Assembly: GCA_001730095.1 (NCBI GenBank)
Contig: MDLF01000074.1
Span: 248,001 to 312,000 of the forward strand
Direction: 5' to 3'
Source of the DNA: Rhodobacteraceae bacterium (ex Bugula neritina AB1)
Lineage (GTDB): Bacteria > Pseudomonadota > Alphaproteobacteria > Rhodobacterales > Rhodobacteraceae
Length of the DNA: 64,000 nt
Shown: positions 37,665 through 46,070 of the stretch, one piece after another
Layout: each line of letters begins with the position of its first letter
Numbering within the stretch: the stretch's first letter is position 1
Notes under the pieces: generated by a model
Database searches by the model: none
Seen by the model: the letters and a program-made list of their open reading frames with translations, nothing else
What the model was told of the DNA's origin: nothing
Translations under genes and position numbers: made by a program

Positions 37665-39488
37665 GTGAAATTGCAAAAAGAAAATTTCCGGATTCTTCAC
37701 AAGGTGATAGCTGGAATCAGCTTGATGTTTGCCGCGAATTTCGCGCAAGCAGAATCGGCCCATGGCATAGCTATGTACGGCGACCCTGCGCTGCCACTGG
37801 ATTTTGTGTCTTTACCCTATGCAAACCCGGGCGCGCCAAAGGGCGGCAAGGTGGTGTTCGGCAACACCGGAGGCTTTGACAGTCTCAATCCGTTTGCCCT
37901 GAAAGGGACCACTCCGTGGCAGCTCCGGTTCTGGAGTTATGAGAGTCTGATGGGCAGGTCCTGGGACGAGCCGTTCACGCTTTACGGTCTTTTGGCCGAA
38001 TCGATTGAGGTGTCACAGGACCGGTCCTGGGTGGAATTCACCCTCCGGAAGGAGGCCCGATTCTCTGACGGCAACCCGGTGACGGCAGAGGACGTGATCT
38101 GGTCTTATGAAACTTTGGGAACCAAAGGCCACCCGCGGTATCGCGGGTTCTGGACCAAGGTGGAGAAGATCGAACAAACCGGTCCGCGCCGCATTCGCCT
38201 GACATTCAATGTTGAGGACCGCGAGCTGGCACTGCTTGCAGGCCTGCGCCCGATCCTCCAAAAAGCGCAGTGGGACGGCAAGGACTTCGGCAGCGATAAG
38301 ATCGAAGGCGCCCCGATCGGAACTGGCGCCTATGTGGTCAGCGCCTTTGAACCTGGCCGTTTTGTCACTCTCAGCCGCAACCCGGACTATTGGGGCAAGG
38401 ACCTGCCCCTGCGCCGCGGCACCGGGAATTTTGACGAGATGCGTATCGACTTCTTTGGTGACGCAACCGTCCTGTTTGAGGCCTTCAAGGCTGGAGAGCT
38501 GAGCGCGGTGCGCGAATTCAACGCCGACAAATGGGACAGCACCTATGGCTTTCCCGCCGTTAGCCGCGGCGATGTGGTCAAAAGCGAGATCCCGCATTCC
38601 CGCCCCTCTGGCATGACCGGTCTGGTGATGAACACCCGCCGCGCGCCGCTGGATGACTGGCGGGTGCGCGAGGCGCTGCTGCTGGCGTTCAATTTTGAAT
38701 ATATCAACGGCACTTTGACAGGCGGCGCGCAGCAGCGGATCACCTCCTATTTTTCCGGCTCTGTGCTGGGAATGCGGCCTGGTGCCGCCAGCGGCAAGGT
38801 CCGCGCGTTTCTGGAGCCCTATGCCGACAGCCTGCTGCCCGGCACCCTGGAAGGGTACACCCTGCCCCAAAGCGATGGCAGCAAGCGCAACCGCGGCAAT
38901 CTGCGCAAGGCGGTGAACCTGCTGACAGAGGCCGGATGGACCGTGACGGACGGGGTGCTGCGCAATGGGGACGGCACGGCGCTGACGCTCAGCGTACTGA
39001 TCCGGCAGGGTGACGGTGAAATGAAAACTGTCACGGAAATATACGCCCGCGCGCTGGAACGGCTGGGCATCACTCTGACGGCAGAGACTGTGGACAATGC
39101 CCAATACGCTGAACGGGAAAGCGCCTATGACTTCGATCTCACCCGGTTCCGCAGAGAGCTGTCGCTGAGCCCCGGCAACGAACAACGGTTTTACTGGGGC
39201 GGCACGGGTGTCGATCAGCCCGGCAGCCGAAACCTGATGGGCATGAACAGCCCGGCGGCGGAAGCCATGATTGATGCGATGCTGACCACCACAGAGCCGG
39301 AGGACTTCACCGCCGCAGTGCGGGCGCTGGACCGGGTGCTGACCGCCGGGCGCTATGTCATCCCATTCTGGCGCTTTGACACCGGCCGTATCGCCCATAT
39401 CAAGGAGATGCGTTTCCCGCAGACATTGCCCGTCTACGGCGACCGGACCGGCTTCATGCCGGATGTCTGGTGGTATCAGGCTGACTGA
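37665..39488 (+). CDS. ABC transporter periplasmic oligopeptide-binding protein (family 5, YejA-like)
   Basis: This 607-residue protein has a signal peptide (IAGISLMFAANFAQAES) and the family 5 fold: GGKVVFGNTGGFDSLNPFALKG, FTLRKEARFSDGNPVTAEDV and IGTGAYVVSAFEPGRF. The sequence HGIAMYGDPALPLDFVSLPYANPGAPKGG is typical of YejA-like dipeptide/oligopeptide binders. No permease or ATPase genes adjoin it, so it is an orphan or serves a transporter elsewhere. The start is GTG at 37665; ATG alternatives would cut the signal peptide. The leader contains the hairpin at 37617-37631. A large stem-loop follows the stop. Confidence 0.9.
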   Translation: MKLQKENFRILHKVIAGISLMFAANFAQAESAHGIAMYGDPALPLDFVSLPYANPGAPKGGKVVFGNTGGFDSLNPFALKGTTPWQLRFWSYESLMGRSWDEPFTLYGLLAESIEVSQDRSWVEFTLRKEARFSDGNPVTAEDVIWSYETLGTKGHPRYRGFWTKVEKIEQTGPRRIRLTFNVEDRELALLAGLRPILQKAQWDGKDFGSDKIEGAPIGTGAYVVSAFEPGRFVTLSRNPDYWGKDLPLRRGTGNFDEMRIDFFGDATVLFEAFKAGELSAVREFNADKWDSTYGFPAVSRGDVVKSEIPHSRPSGMTGLVMNTRRAPLDDWRVREALLLAFNFEYINGTLTGGAQQRITSYFSGSVLGMRPGAASGKVRAFLEPYADSLLPGTLEGYTLPQSDGSKRNRGNLRKAVNLLTEAGWTVTDGVLRNGDGTALTLSVLIRQGDGEMKTVTEIYARALERLGITLTAETVDNAQYAERESAYDFDLTRFRRELSLSPGNEQRFYWGGTGVDQPGSRNLMGMNSPAAEAMIDAMLTTTEPEDFTAAVRALDRVLTAGRYVIPFWRFDTGRIAHIKEMRFPQTLPVYGDRTGFMPDVWWYQAD

Positions 39489-39506
39489 TAGACCAGTTCA
39501 GCATCC

Positions 39507-39539
39507 GCCCTCTGCGCCGCTGCCACCGGCGCAGAGGGC
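39507..39539 (+). terminator. Large stem-loop after the binding-protein gene
   Basis: A perfect 12-bp stem (GCCCTCTGCGCC/GGCGCAGAGGGC) closes a 9-nt loop 18 bases past the stop. It lacks an adjacent U tract, so it may be a weak terminator or an mRNA 3'-end stabiliser. Confidence 0.6.
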
Positions 39540-39784
39540 ATCAACAGCAGCTTTTCCGGCCTCTATCCGGGCGGCCCCTAGTGACGGTATTGATGCCGCT
39601 GACAGCAGCCGGCTTTGGCTCTCAGGCGTTGGTAAGGCTTTTGACGCAGCGGCAACGCCAGCGAAATTCCGCTCACAAAAGCGATCCCGCAAGAGTAGTT
39701 TGGAGCGGACGTTACAAAAATGCGCAAAAGATGTTACCGTGAAGCTCCACCAACCGTGTAACCGTTTGTCAGGGAGTTCCCCCT

Positions 39785-40015
39785 ATGCCTGTACAAGCAG
39801 CAGCTGCCAGCTGGATTGACAGGATGCCCCGCATCAAGCAACGCTTTCCGCATTTGAAAGCCAGCAACGCGCCATCGATACTGGACGACCGGGACAGGTT
39901 CGTTGCCTATCTGGCCCGAACCCATCAACTTACCATGACCGAAGCCAAAGAAGAGGTGGAGGATTTCCTGTATGTCGAAAGCCTGCTGAGAGAGCTGGAC
40001 GGCCGCCCGCATTGA
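39785..40015 (+). CDS. Small hypothetical helical protein
   Basis: This 76-residue protein is mostly charged and helical (WIDRMPRIKQRFPHLK; HQLTMTEAKEEVEDFLYVESL). I recognise no family. It has no signal peptide, membrane segment or cysteines. The ATG is supported by GGGAG seven bases upstream. It ends 24 bp before the end of the convergent XRE-cupin regulator. The intergenic stretch before it (39540-39784) holds no other gene that I can see. Confidence 0.65.
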   Translation: MPVQAAAASWIDRMPRIKQRFPHLKASNAPSILDDRDRFVAYLARTHQLTMTEAKEEVEDFLYVESLLRELDGRPH

Positions 40016-40039
40016 CCACAGCGGATCTTTGCCAGCCTG

Positions 40040-40663
40040 TCAGGCCAGCGACGTCACCCAAAGGATTGTGGCGTCCTCCGGACTGATGGAAACAACATTG
40101 TGACCCATGGCGGCATCGTAGTACGCGCTGTCGCCGCGGCGCATTTCCACCGGTTCATAGAACTCGGTATATAGCTTGACCACTCCGGTCAGCACATAAA
40201 GAAATTCCTCGCCGTCGTGGCGCACCCAGCCATCGAATTCATCCAGGGAACGGGCCCGCACCCGCGCCCGATAAGGCAGCATCTGCTTGCGCGTCAGCCC
40301 GTCAGCCAGCAATTCGTGCTCATATGTCGCTGTCGCATGGGCAGCACCGTCACCGAATTTGGTAACCGTCATCCGCCCGTTCACCTGGTCCCGCTCTGGC
40401 GGGGTGAACAGCTGAGGGATCGAGATCTGCAGACCTTCTGCCAGCTTCTTCAACGCCTCATAGGTCGGTGACATCTGGCCGTTTTCGATCTTTGACAAGG
40501 TCGAACGCGCCAGCCCGGCCTGATTTGCCGCATACTCCAGCGTCCAGTCCCGCGCCTTGCGCAGCTCCCGCACCCGGGCGCCCAGGTCCAAGGGTTCAGC
40601 TTCGTCTTCTCCGCCATTGGCACGGGCGATGGTGATCAGGGATTTTGGATCGCGGCTCTTCAT
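40040..40663 (-). CDS. XRE-family regulator with C-terminal cupin domain
   Basis: This 207-residue DNA-binding protein has a helix-turn-helix at about residues 29-83 (VRELRKARDWTLEYAANQAGLARSTLSKIENGQMSPTYEAL) and a cupin sensor at about residues 130-205 (VRHDGEEFLYVLTGVVKLY, MRRGDSAYYDAAMGHNVVS). XRE-cupin proteins usually repress amine or amino-acid catabolic genes and respond to a small ligand. It is divergent from the acyl-CoA ligase gene over a 64-bp region containing a promoter with an embedded palindrome, which suggests control of itself and perhaps of the ligase-FrnE genes. Confidence 0.9.
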   Translation of the reverse strand: MKSRDPKSLITIARANGGEDEAEPLDLGARVRELRKARDWTLEYAANQAGLARSTLSKIENGQMSPTYEALKKLAEGLQISIPQLFTPPERDQVNGRMTVTKFGDGAAHATATYEHELLADGLTRKQMLPYRARVRARSLDEFDGWVRHDGEEFLYVLTGVVKLYTEFYEPVEMRRGDSAYYDAAMGHNVVSISPEDATILWVTSLA

Positions 40664-40669
40664 GAGGAC

Positions 40670-40698
40670 TCTATAAGCCGCACGCGCGTGCCTTGCAA
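40670..40698 (-). promoter_or_regulatory. Promoter of the XRE-cupin gene, possibly leaderless
   Basis: On the minus strand TTGCAA (-35), a 17-nt spacer and TATAGA (-10) are followed by only six bases before the ATG. Transcription would start at or beside the start codon, implying a leaderless or near-leaderless mRNA. Confidence 0.6.
40680..40691. promoter_or_regulatory. Candidate operator, 12-bp palindrome
   Basis: GCACGCGCGTGC is a perfect palindrome inside the -35/-10 spacer of the regulator's promoter, a typical place for an autoregulatory XRE operator that could also control the divergent ligase gene. Confidence 0.5.
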
Positions 40699-40727
40699 CG
40701 CAGGAGCGGGCGGGCTAGCCAATTGCC

Positions 40728-42233
40728 ATGCTTTCTGTTTTCGATCAGGGGCCGTTTGCGCCCTGCCCGTCCCCCTTCAACCTTGCAGCCCATGTGCTGC
40801 GCCACGCTGCGCAGCTGGGGCATAAAACTGCGCTGTCAGTTCTGAACGGCAATGCCTGCGACGACTGGAGTTACGCCCGGCTGCAAGCCGCCGTGCGCGG
40901 CACCGGCACCGGGCTGCTGAGAGCTGGGCTGAAACCGGGCGATGTCGTACTGATGCGGCTGGGAAACACGGTGGAGTTTCCGGTCGCCTATCTTGGCGCC
41001 ATTGCAGCCGGGCTGGTGCCGGTGCCGACATCGTCCCAGCTGACCGAGGCTGAAACCGCCCGCATCATTGCCGAGCTGGCGCCCGCAGCGGTGCTTCGAG
41101 ACCCTGCCGTGGCCTGCGCGAGTCACCGCCGCCAGATCAGCACCCCCGAGTTGCAGGACATGCACGACCTCCCGCCTTGTACATACGCCATGGGCGATCC
41201 GGAGCGGCCTGCCTATGCGGTCTACACCTCCGGCACCAGCGGCACGCCGCGGGCCGTTGTGCATGCACATAGGGCCGTTTGGGCGCGCCAGATGATGATC
41301 GACGGCTGGTACGGCCTGACAGAAGATGACCGGCTGCTGCATGCCGGGGCTTTCAATTGGACCTACACATTGGGAACGGGTTTGATGGACCCCTGGGCCG
41401 CCGGTGCCACGGCATTGATCCCGGCGCCGGGCACACCACCGGAAGAGCTGCCTGCACTGCTGCGCAGCCATCGCGCGACGATCTTTGCTGCTGCCCCCGG
41501 CGTCTATGGCAAGTTCCTGCGCGGCGGAACACTGGATCTGCCGGACTTGCGGCACGGGCTTTGCGCTGGTGAAAAGCTTTCACAGCACCTGCATGACGCC
41601 TGGAAAACAGCCACAGGGCGCAGCCTTTACGAGGCTTTCGGCATGTCCGAATGCTCAACCTTCATTTCCTCGTCGCCAACATCACCCGCCCAGGACGGCG
41701 CCTTGGGGCAGCCGCAACCAGGCAGAAAGGTCGCAATTCTGGGAGCGGACGGCCCTGTGCCATTTGAACAGGAAGGCACCATCGCCATCCACCGCTCGGA
41801 CCCCGGCCTGATGCTGGGCTACCTGAACGCAGCAGCAGAGACCGCCGCTCGCTACCAGGGCGATTGGTTCCTGACAGGCGATCAGGGGGCAATGTCGCCA
41901 GATCACCAGATCCGCTATCTTGGCCGCTGTGATGATATGATGAATGCGGGCGGATACCGGGTGTCCCCGATCGAGGTCGAGACCGCGCTCAATGCGCATC
42001 CCGGCATAACCCAGTCCGGTGCCGCCGCAGTGGAGGTAAAGCAAGACACCTTTGTCATTGCCGCCTTTTACACCGGTCCCGAAGAGTTGAACACAGCAGA
42101 GCTGCAGGCCTTTGCATCCGCCCGTCTGGCCCGCTACAAGCAGCCCCGCGCCTATGTCCATCTGGACGTTTTACCCACGGGCGCAAATGGAAAACTTCTG
42201 CGCCGCGCCCTGCCCGCCCTGTTCAAAGGATGA
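40728..42233 (+). CDS. Class I adenylate-forming acyl-CoA ligase (benzoate/fatty-acid-CoA ligase type)
   Basis: This 501-residue AMP-forming ligase has the P-loop-like motif AVYTSGTSGTPRAVVHAH, the A5 region YEAFGMSECSTF, the DWFLTGDQGAM hinge approach, GRCDDMMNAGGYRVSPIEVE and the A10 lysine in LPTGANGKLLRRAL. It activates a carboxylic acid as acyl-AMP and transfers it to CoA; the acid cannot be told from sequence, though the overall layout resembles medium-chain or aromatic acid ligases. Its stop lies just before the FrnE-like gene, with which it is probably cotranscribed. No strong ribosome-binding site is seen at the ATG. Confidence 0.87.
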   Translation: MLSVFDQGPFAPCPSPFNLAAHVLRHAAQLGHKTALSVLNGNACDDWSYARLQAAVRGTGTGLLRAGLKPGDVVLMRLGNTVEFPVAYLGAIAAGLVPVPTSSQLTEAETARIIAELAPAAVLRDPAVACASHRRQISTPELQDMHDLPPCTYAMGDPERPAYAVYTSGTSGTPRAVVHAHRAVWARQMMIDGWYGLTEDDRLLHAGAFNWTYTLGTGLMDPWAAGATALIPAPGTPPEELPALLRSHRATIFAAAPGVYGKFLRGGTLDLPDLRHGLCAGEKLSQHLHDAWKTATGRSLYEAFGMSECSTFISSSPTSPAQDGALGQPQPGRKVAILGADGPVPFEQEGTIAIHRSDPGLMLGYLNAAAETAARYQGDWFLTGDQGAMSPDHQIRYLGRCDDMMNAGGYRVSPIEVETALNAHPGITQSGAAAVEVKQDTFVIAAFYTGPEELNTAELQAFASARLARYKQPRAYVHLDVLPTGANGKLLRRALPALFKG

Positions 42234-42238
42234 CCCAA

Positions 42239-42895
42239 ATGACCACTGTCAAGCTCGACATCCTGTCGGATCCGATCTGCCCCTGGTGCTATATCGGCAA
42301 GACCCATCTGGACAAGGCACTGGCAGAAGTGCCGGACCATCCCTTTGTCATCGAGTGGCACCCGTTCCAGCTGAACCCCGACATGCCGCGCGAAGGCATG
42401 GACCGGCGTGAATATCTGGAACGCAAGTTCGGCGGCAAGGACGGGGCCGTCAAAGCCTATGCACCGGTCGTGGAACACGCCGAAAAAGCCGGGCTGACGA
42501 TCAACTTTGAAGCCATGCTGCGCACTCCGAACACGCTGGATGCGCACCGGCTGATCCATTGGGCTGGCATCGAGGGCAAGCAGACCGAGGCAGTGGACGC
42601 CCTGTTCCAGGCCTATTTCGTTGACGCCAAGGATATCGGTGACCCCGCCGTTCTGACAGATATTGCGCGAGAGGCCGGTTTGGATGCAGACGCCACCGCT
42701 CGCCTTCTGGACGGAGACAGCGACGTGGACACTATCCGCGACCGCGACGCCCATTCCCGCCAGATGGGGGTGAGCTCGGTTCCGACCTTCATCGTTGCAA
42801 ACCAGCACGCAGTACCGGGCGCCCAGCCGCCAGAGCTGTGGAAACAGGTGATCGAAGACCTCCTGCAGCAGTTGAAGGCCGCCGAGGCCGAATAG
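42239..42895 (+). CDS. FrnE/DsbA-like thioredoxin-fold oxidoreductase
   Basis: This 218-residue cytosolic protein of the DsbA/2-hydroxychromene-2-carboxylate-isomerase-like family has the active-site CPWC in ILSDPICPWCYIGK and the family signature MGVSSVPTFIVANQHAVPGAQPPE. FrnE-type proteins act as disulfide oxidoreductases or in polyketide-related chemistry. I chose the ATG at 42239 because AAAGGA sits eight bases upstream; an earlier ATG at 42230 overlaps the ligase stop (ATGA) but has no ribosome-binding site of its own. Confidence 0.9.
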   Translation: MTTVKLDILSDPICPWCYIGKTHLDKALAEVPDHPFVIEWHPFQLNPDMPREGMDRREYLERKFGGKDGAVKAYAPVVEHAEKAGLTINFEAMLRTPNTLDAHRLIHWAGIEGKQTEAVDALFQAYFVDAKDIGDPAVLTDIAREAGLDADATARLLDGDSDVDTIRDRDAHSRQMGVSSVPTFIVANQHAVPGAQPPELWKQVIEDLLQQLKAAEAE

Positions 42896-42924
42896 GCGCG
42901 CATTTTTACTTAGCATCGCAACCA

Positions 42925-42942
42925 TGCACAGGCCTCTGTGCA
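42925..42942. repeat. Short perfect hairpin
   Basis: TGCACAG-GCCT-CTGTGCA (7-bp stem, 4-nt loop) lies 30 bp after the FrnE-like gene with no U tract. Confidence 0.4.
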
Positions 42943-43046
42943 GGAGGAGGCTGGCCCGGCTGATATTTTCGTGTTAGCGGAAGCGGACGGCTCCCAGACC
43001 GGCCCCGATCCCGGGGGACCGCCTGCAGTGCTGTTAGAGGTTTCAA

Positions 43047-44282
43047 ATGTCCCAGTCCCAGGACCAAACGCCGGTTCTTGGCATGGCCAAGGCAGAGTTC
43101 ATTGCATTGATTGCAATGATGTTTGCCACCATTGCCCTGTCGATTGACGCCATGCTGCCTGCCCTGCCGGAAATCGGCCAGACGCTCAGCCCGGACAACA
43201 TCAACCGCGCGCAACTGGTACTGACGTCCTTTGTGCTTGGCATGGGTCTGGGAACTTTCTTTACCGGCCCGTTGTCGGATGCCTTTGGCCGCAAGCCCGT
43301 TGTCGCTGGAGGCTGTGCTCTCTATGTCCTGTCTGCCCTGACGGCCTGGCTGTCACCGTCGCTGGAGGTGCTGCTGATCTCCCGGGTGCTGATGGGGATC
43401 GGCGCCGCAGGCCCGCGTATCGTCGGTGTCGCCGTTGTCCGCGATCTTTATTCGGGGCGCGAAATGGCCCGGCTGATGTCGATTGCCATGATGATTTTCA
43501 TGATTGTCCCGGCCATTGCCCCATTGATGGGCGCGGGCATCATCGCAGTGTCCAGCTGGCGCGCGATTTTCCTGTCTTTTGCGGTGTTTGCCACGGTCAT
43601 TGTCCTGTGGACCAGTTTCCGCCTGCCGGAAACCCTGGCACAAGACAACCGCCGCGCCTTCCGCACGCCCCTGTTGATGGCCGCGGTCCGGGAAATGCTG
43701 GCGCACCCGACCGTCCGCCTGTCGATCATGGTGCAGACGCTCTGCCTTGGCATGCTGTTCACCATGCTGACCATGGTGCAGCCGGTCTATGACATCATCT
43801 TCGGCCGCGGTGACAGCTTTCCCTACTGGTTTGGGCTGGTCGCAGCGATTTCCGGCACAGCCAGCCTGCTGAACGCCGCCATCGTGATGCGGATCGGCAT
43901 GCGCCGCATTGTCACCGTATCGCTGGCAGCGCAGATCCTGATCACCGGCGGTATCCTGCTGCTGAGCGGCTGGAACCTGCCCGATCCCTGGATGTTCGGC
44001 CTGTTTGTCGCCTGGCAGGCTAGCGTCTTCTTTATGGTCGGCACCACCGTTGGCAATCTCAATGCCATGGCGATGGAACCGATGGGCCATATCGCCGGCA
44101 TGGCGGCCTCTGTCATCGGCGCGATCTCCACCGTTCTGGCCGCCGCCATTGCTGCGCCTGTGGGGCTGTTGTTTGACGGCACTCTGGTGCCGCTGGCAGC
44201 AGGGCTTTTGATCATGGCCTGCATCGCCTTTCTGCTGATGCTGCAGATGGCCAAAACCGAGGCACGGCAGCCCGCGGAATAA
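43047..44282 (+). CDS. Bcr/CflA-family MFS drug exporter
   Basis: This 411-residue major facilitator protein has twelve predicted helices. Subfamily marks are DAMLPALPEIGQTLS in helix 1, the loop motif GPLSDAFGRKPVVAGG and motif B/C-like SRVLMGIGAAGPRIVGVAVVRDLY. The family exports bicyclomycin, chloramphenicol or similar compounds by proton antiport; the true substrate is unknown. The ATG follows AGAGGTTTCAA. The next gene starts 60 bp later with its own strong ribosome-binding site. Confidence 0.92.
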   Translation: MSQSQDQTPVLGMAKAEFIALIAMMFATIALSIDAMLPALPEIGQTLSPDNINRAQLVLTSFVLGMGLGTFFTGPLSDAFGRKPVVAGGCALYVLSALTAWLSPSLEVLLISRVLMGIGAAGPRIVGVAVVRDLYSGREMARLMSIAMMIFMIVPAIAPLMGAGIIAVSSWRAIFLSFAVFATVIVLWTSFRLPETLAQDNRRAFRTPLLMAAVREMLAHPTVRLSIMVQTLCLGMLFTMLTMVQPVYDIIFGRGDSFPYWFGLVAAISGTASLLNAAIVMRIGMRRIVTVSLAAQILITGGILLLSGWNLPDPWMFGLFVAWQASVFFMVGTTVGNLNAMAMEPMGHIAGMAASVIGAISTVLAAAIAAPVGLLFDGTLVPLAAGLLIMACIAFLLMLQMAKTEARQPAE

Positions 44283-44341
44283 CCGCCTTGCCTGCCTCTG
44301 ACTGCACTCCTACCCTTACCAAGAAATTTGGGAGGTTTTTC

Positions 44342-46015
44342 ATGGCATACGATTACGATCTCGGCAGCTATTCCTGTCCGGTGACAACCTCCTCGGCTGA
44401 GGCGCAGATCTGGTTCGACCGCGGCCTGATCTGGACCTACGGCTTTAACCACACAGAAGCCATCAAATGCTTCCGAAACGCGCTGGAACACGACCCCGGC
44501 TGCGCCATGGCTCATTGGGGTGTGGCCTATGCTGCCGGGCCGAATTACAACCTGCCGTGGGCCCTGCGCGATGACCGGGGCCGCGCCAAGGCGCTGGCCG
44601 AAGCCTTTGACGCGGCTCGAGCTGCGCTGGCCTGTTCAGACGGCTGCACGGTCCCTGAACAGCAGTTGATCCAGGCGCTTCAGTCCCGCTACCCCCAGCG
44701 CGAGGCCGTTGAAGACATGCACGCCTGGGATTACGCCTTTGCCGACGCGATGCGCACCGCCTTTGCTGCCTGCCCCGACGATCTGGAGGTGCGCACGGTT
44801 TATGCCGAAAGCCTGTTGAACCTGACGCCCTGGCAGATGTGGGATCTGAAGACTGGAAAGCCCGCCAAAGGCGCCGCCACTTTGGAAACGCAGGAAGTTC
44901 TGGAATGGGCGATGGACAATGCCCCCGGTGCCATGCAGCATCCGGGTCTGCTGCATCTTTATGTGCATCTGATGGAAATGTCGCCCACGCCCGAGTTGGC
45001 CCTGAAAGCCGCCGATGTCCTGCGTACCCTGGTGCCGGATGCAGGCCATCTGGTGCATATGCCCACCCATATCGACGTTCTGTGCGGCGACTACCACAGC
45101 GTGGTTTATTGGAACCAAAAGGCGGTTGAGGCGGATCTGAAGTATTATGAGCGCGAGGGCGCCTTCAACATCTACACGGGATACCGGCAGCATAATTACC
45201 AGTTCGTCATTTACGGTGCGATGTTCCTGGGCCAGATTGAACCCGCGCTGGACGCCAACCAGGGCCTACTGGATACCACGCCGGACGACATGCTGCGCAT
45301 CGAAAGCCCGCCGATGGCGGATTACTTTGAAAGCTACATGGCAATGCAGCCGCATATTCTGATCCGCTTCGGCCGCTGGCAGGAGGCGATCGCACTGGAG
45401 CTGCCAGACGATCCTCAGCTTTACTGCACACTCACCGCCAATACCCACTATGCCCGGGCCGTTGCCTATGCCGCAACAGGCCGCGTTGCAGAAGCAGAGG
45501 CCGAAGAGCAATTGTTCCTTGCTGCCAAGTCCCGGGTTCCGGAAACACGGTTGATGCACAACAACAAAGTCGCCGACCTGCTTGATATCGCGGCAGAAAT
45601 GCTGCGCGGAGAGATCGAATACCGCAAACAGAACTTTGATGCGGCATTTGCCCATCTGCGCCGTTCGGCTGAGCTGGACGACAACCTGCCCTATGACGAG
45701 CCCTGGGGCTGGATGCAGCCCACTCGCCACGCATTGGGGGCGCTTTTGTTCGAACAGGGCCATACCGAGGAAGCCGAGGCCGTCTACCGGGCCGATCTTG
45801 GTTTGGACGGCAGCCTGTCTCGGGCTTCAATTCACCCAACCAACATCTGGAGCCTGAAGGGGCTGCACGACTGCCTGAAGGCTCGTAGCGAAACAACTGA
45901 AATCAGGAGCATAAAACAGCAGCTTGATCTGGCTCTGGCACGGGCGGACCGGGCGGTCGGCGCCTCCTGCTTCTGTGCCCAGGCGGCAATGGCGCCCAGC
46001 CCCTGTTGCAGCTAA
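44342..46015 (+). CDS. Large TPR-repeat protein
   Basis: This 557-residue, apparently cytosolic protein starts MAYDYDLGSYSCPVTTSS and contains tetratricopeptide-type repeats, for example GLIWTYGFNHTEAIKCFRNALEHDPGCAMAHWG (about 30-62) and NFDAAFAHLRRSAELDDNLPYDEPW (near 435-460). A histidine-rich middle (HPGLLHLYVHLMEMSP; HLVHMPTHIDVLCGDYH) is conserved-looking and could bind metal. The C-terminus is rich in Cys (CFCAQ, CCS). I know of no assigned function. The start at 44342 has GGGAGG six bases upstream, while an upstream ATG at 44288 lacks one. Confidence 0.85.
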   Translation: MAYDYDLGSYSCPVTTSSAEAQIWFDRGLIWTYGFNHTEAIKCFRNALEHDPGCAMAHWGVAYAAGPNYNLPWALRDDRGRAKALAEAFDAARAALACSDGCTVPEQQLIQALQSRYPQREAVEDMHAWDYAFADAMRTAFAACPDDLEVRTVYAESLLNLTPWQMWDLKTGKPAKGAATLETQEVLEWAMDNAPGAMQHPGLLHLYVHLMEMSPTPELALKAADVLRTLVPDAGHLVHMPTHIDVLCGDYHSVVYWNQKAVEADLKYYEREGAFNIYTGYRQHNYQFVIYGAMFLGQIEPALDANQGLLDTTPDDMLRIESPPMADYFESYMAMQPHILIRFGRWQEAIALELPDDPQLYCTLTANTHYARAVAYAATGRVAEAEAEEQLFLAAKSRVPETRLMHNNKVADLLDIAAEMLRGEIEYRKQNFDAAFAHLRRSAELDDNLPYDEPWGWMQPTRHALGALLFEQGHTEEAEAVYRADLGLDGSLSRASIHPTNIWSLKGLHDCLKARSETTEIRSIKQQLDLALARADRAVGASCFCAQAAMAPSPCCS

Positions 46016-46039
46016 CCAATTTCCCTGAGACAGAAATCT

Positions 46040-46065
46040 GCCAAGGAAATTAGAATTTCCTTGGC
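46040..46065. terminator. Bidirectional stem-loop between the TPR gene and mfd
   Basis: A perfect 11-bp stem (GCCAAGGAAAT/ATTTCCTTGGC) closes a 4-nt loop midway in the 55-bp gap between two convergent genes. There is no U tract on either strand. Confidence 0.6.
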
Positions 46066-46070
46066 GCCGA

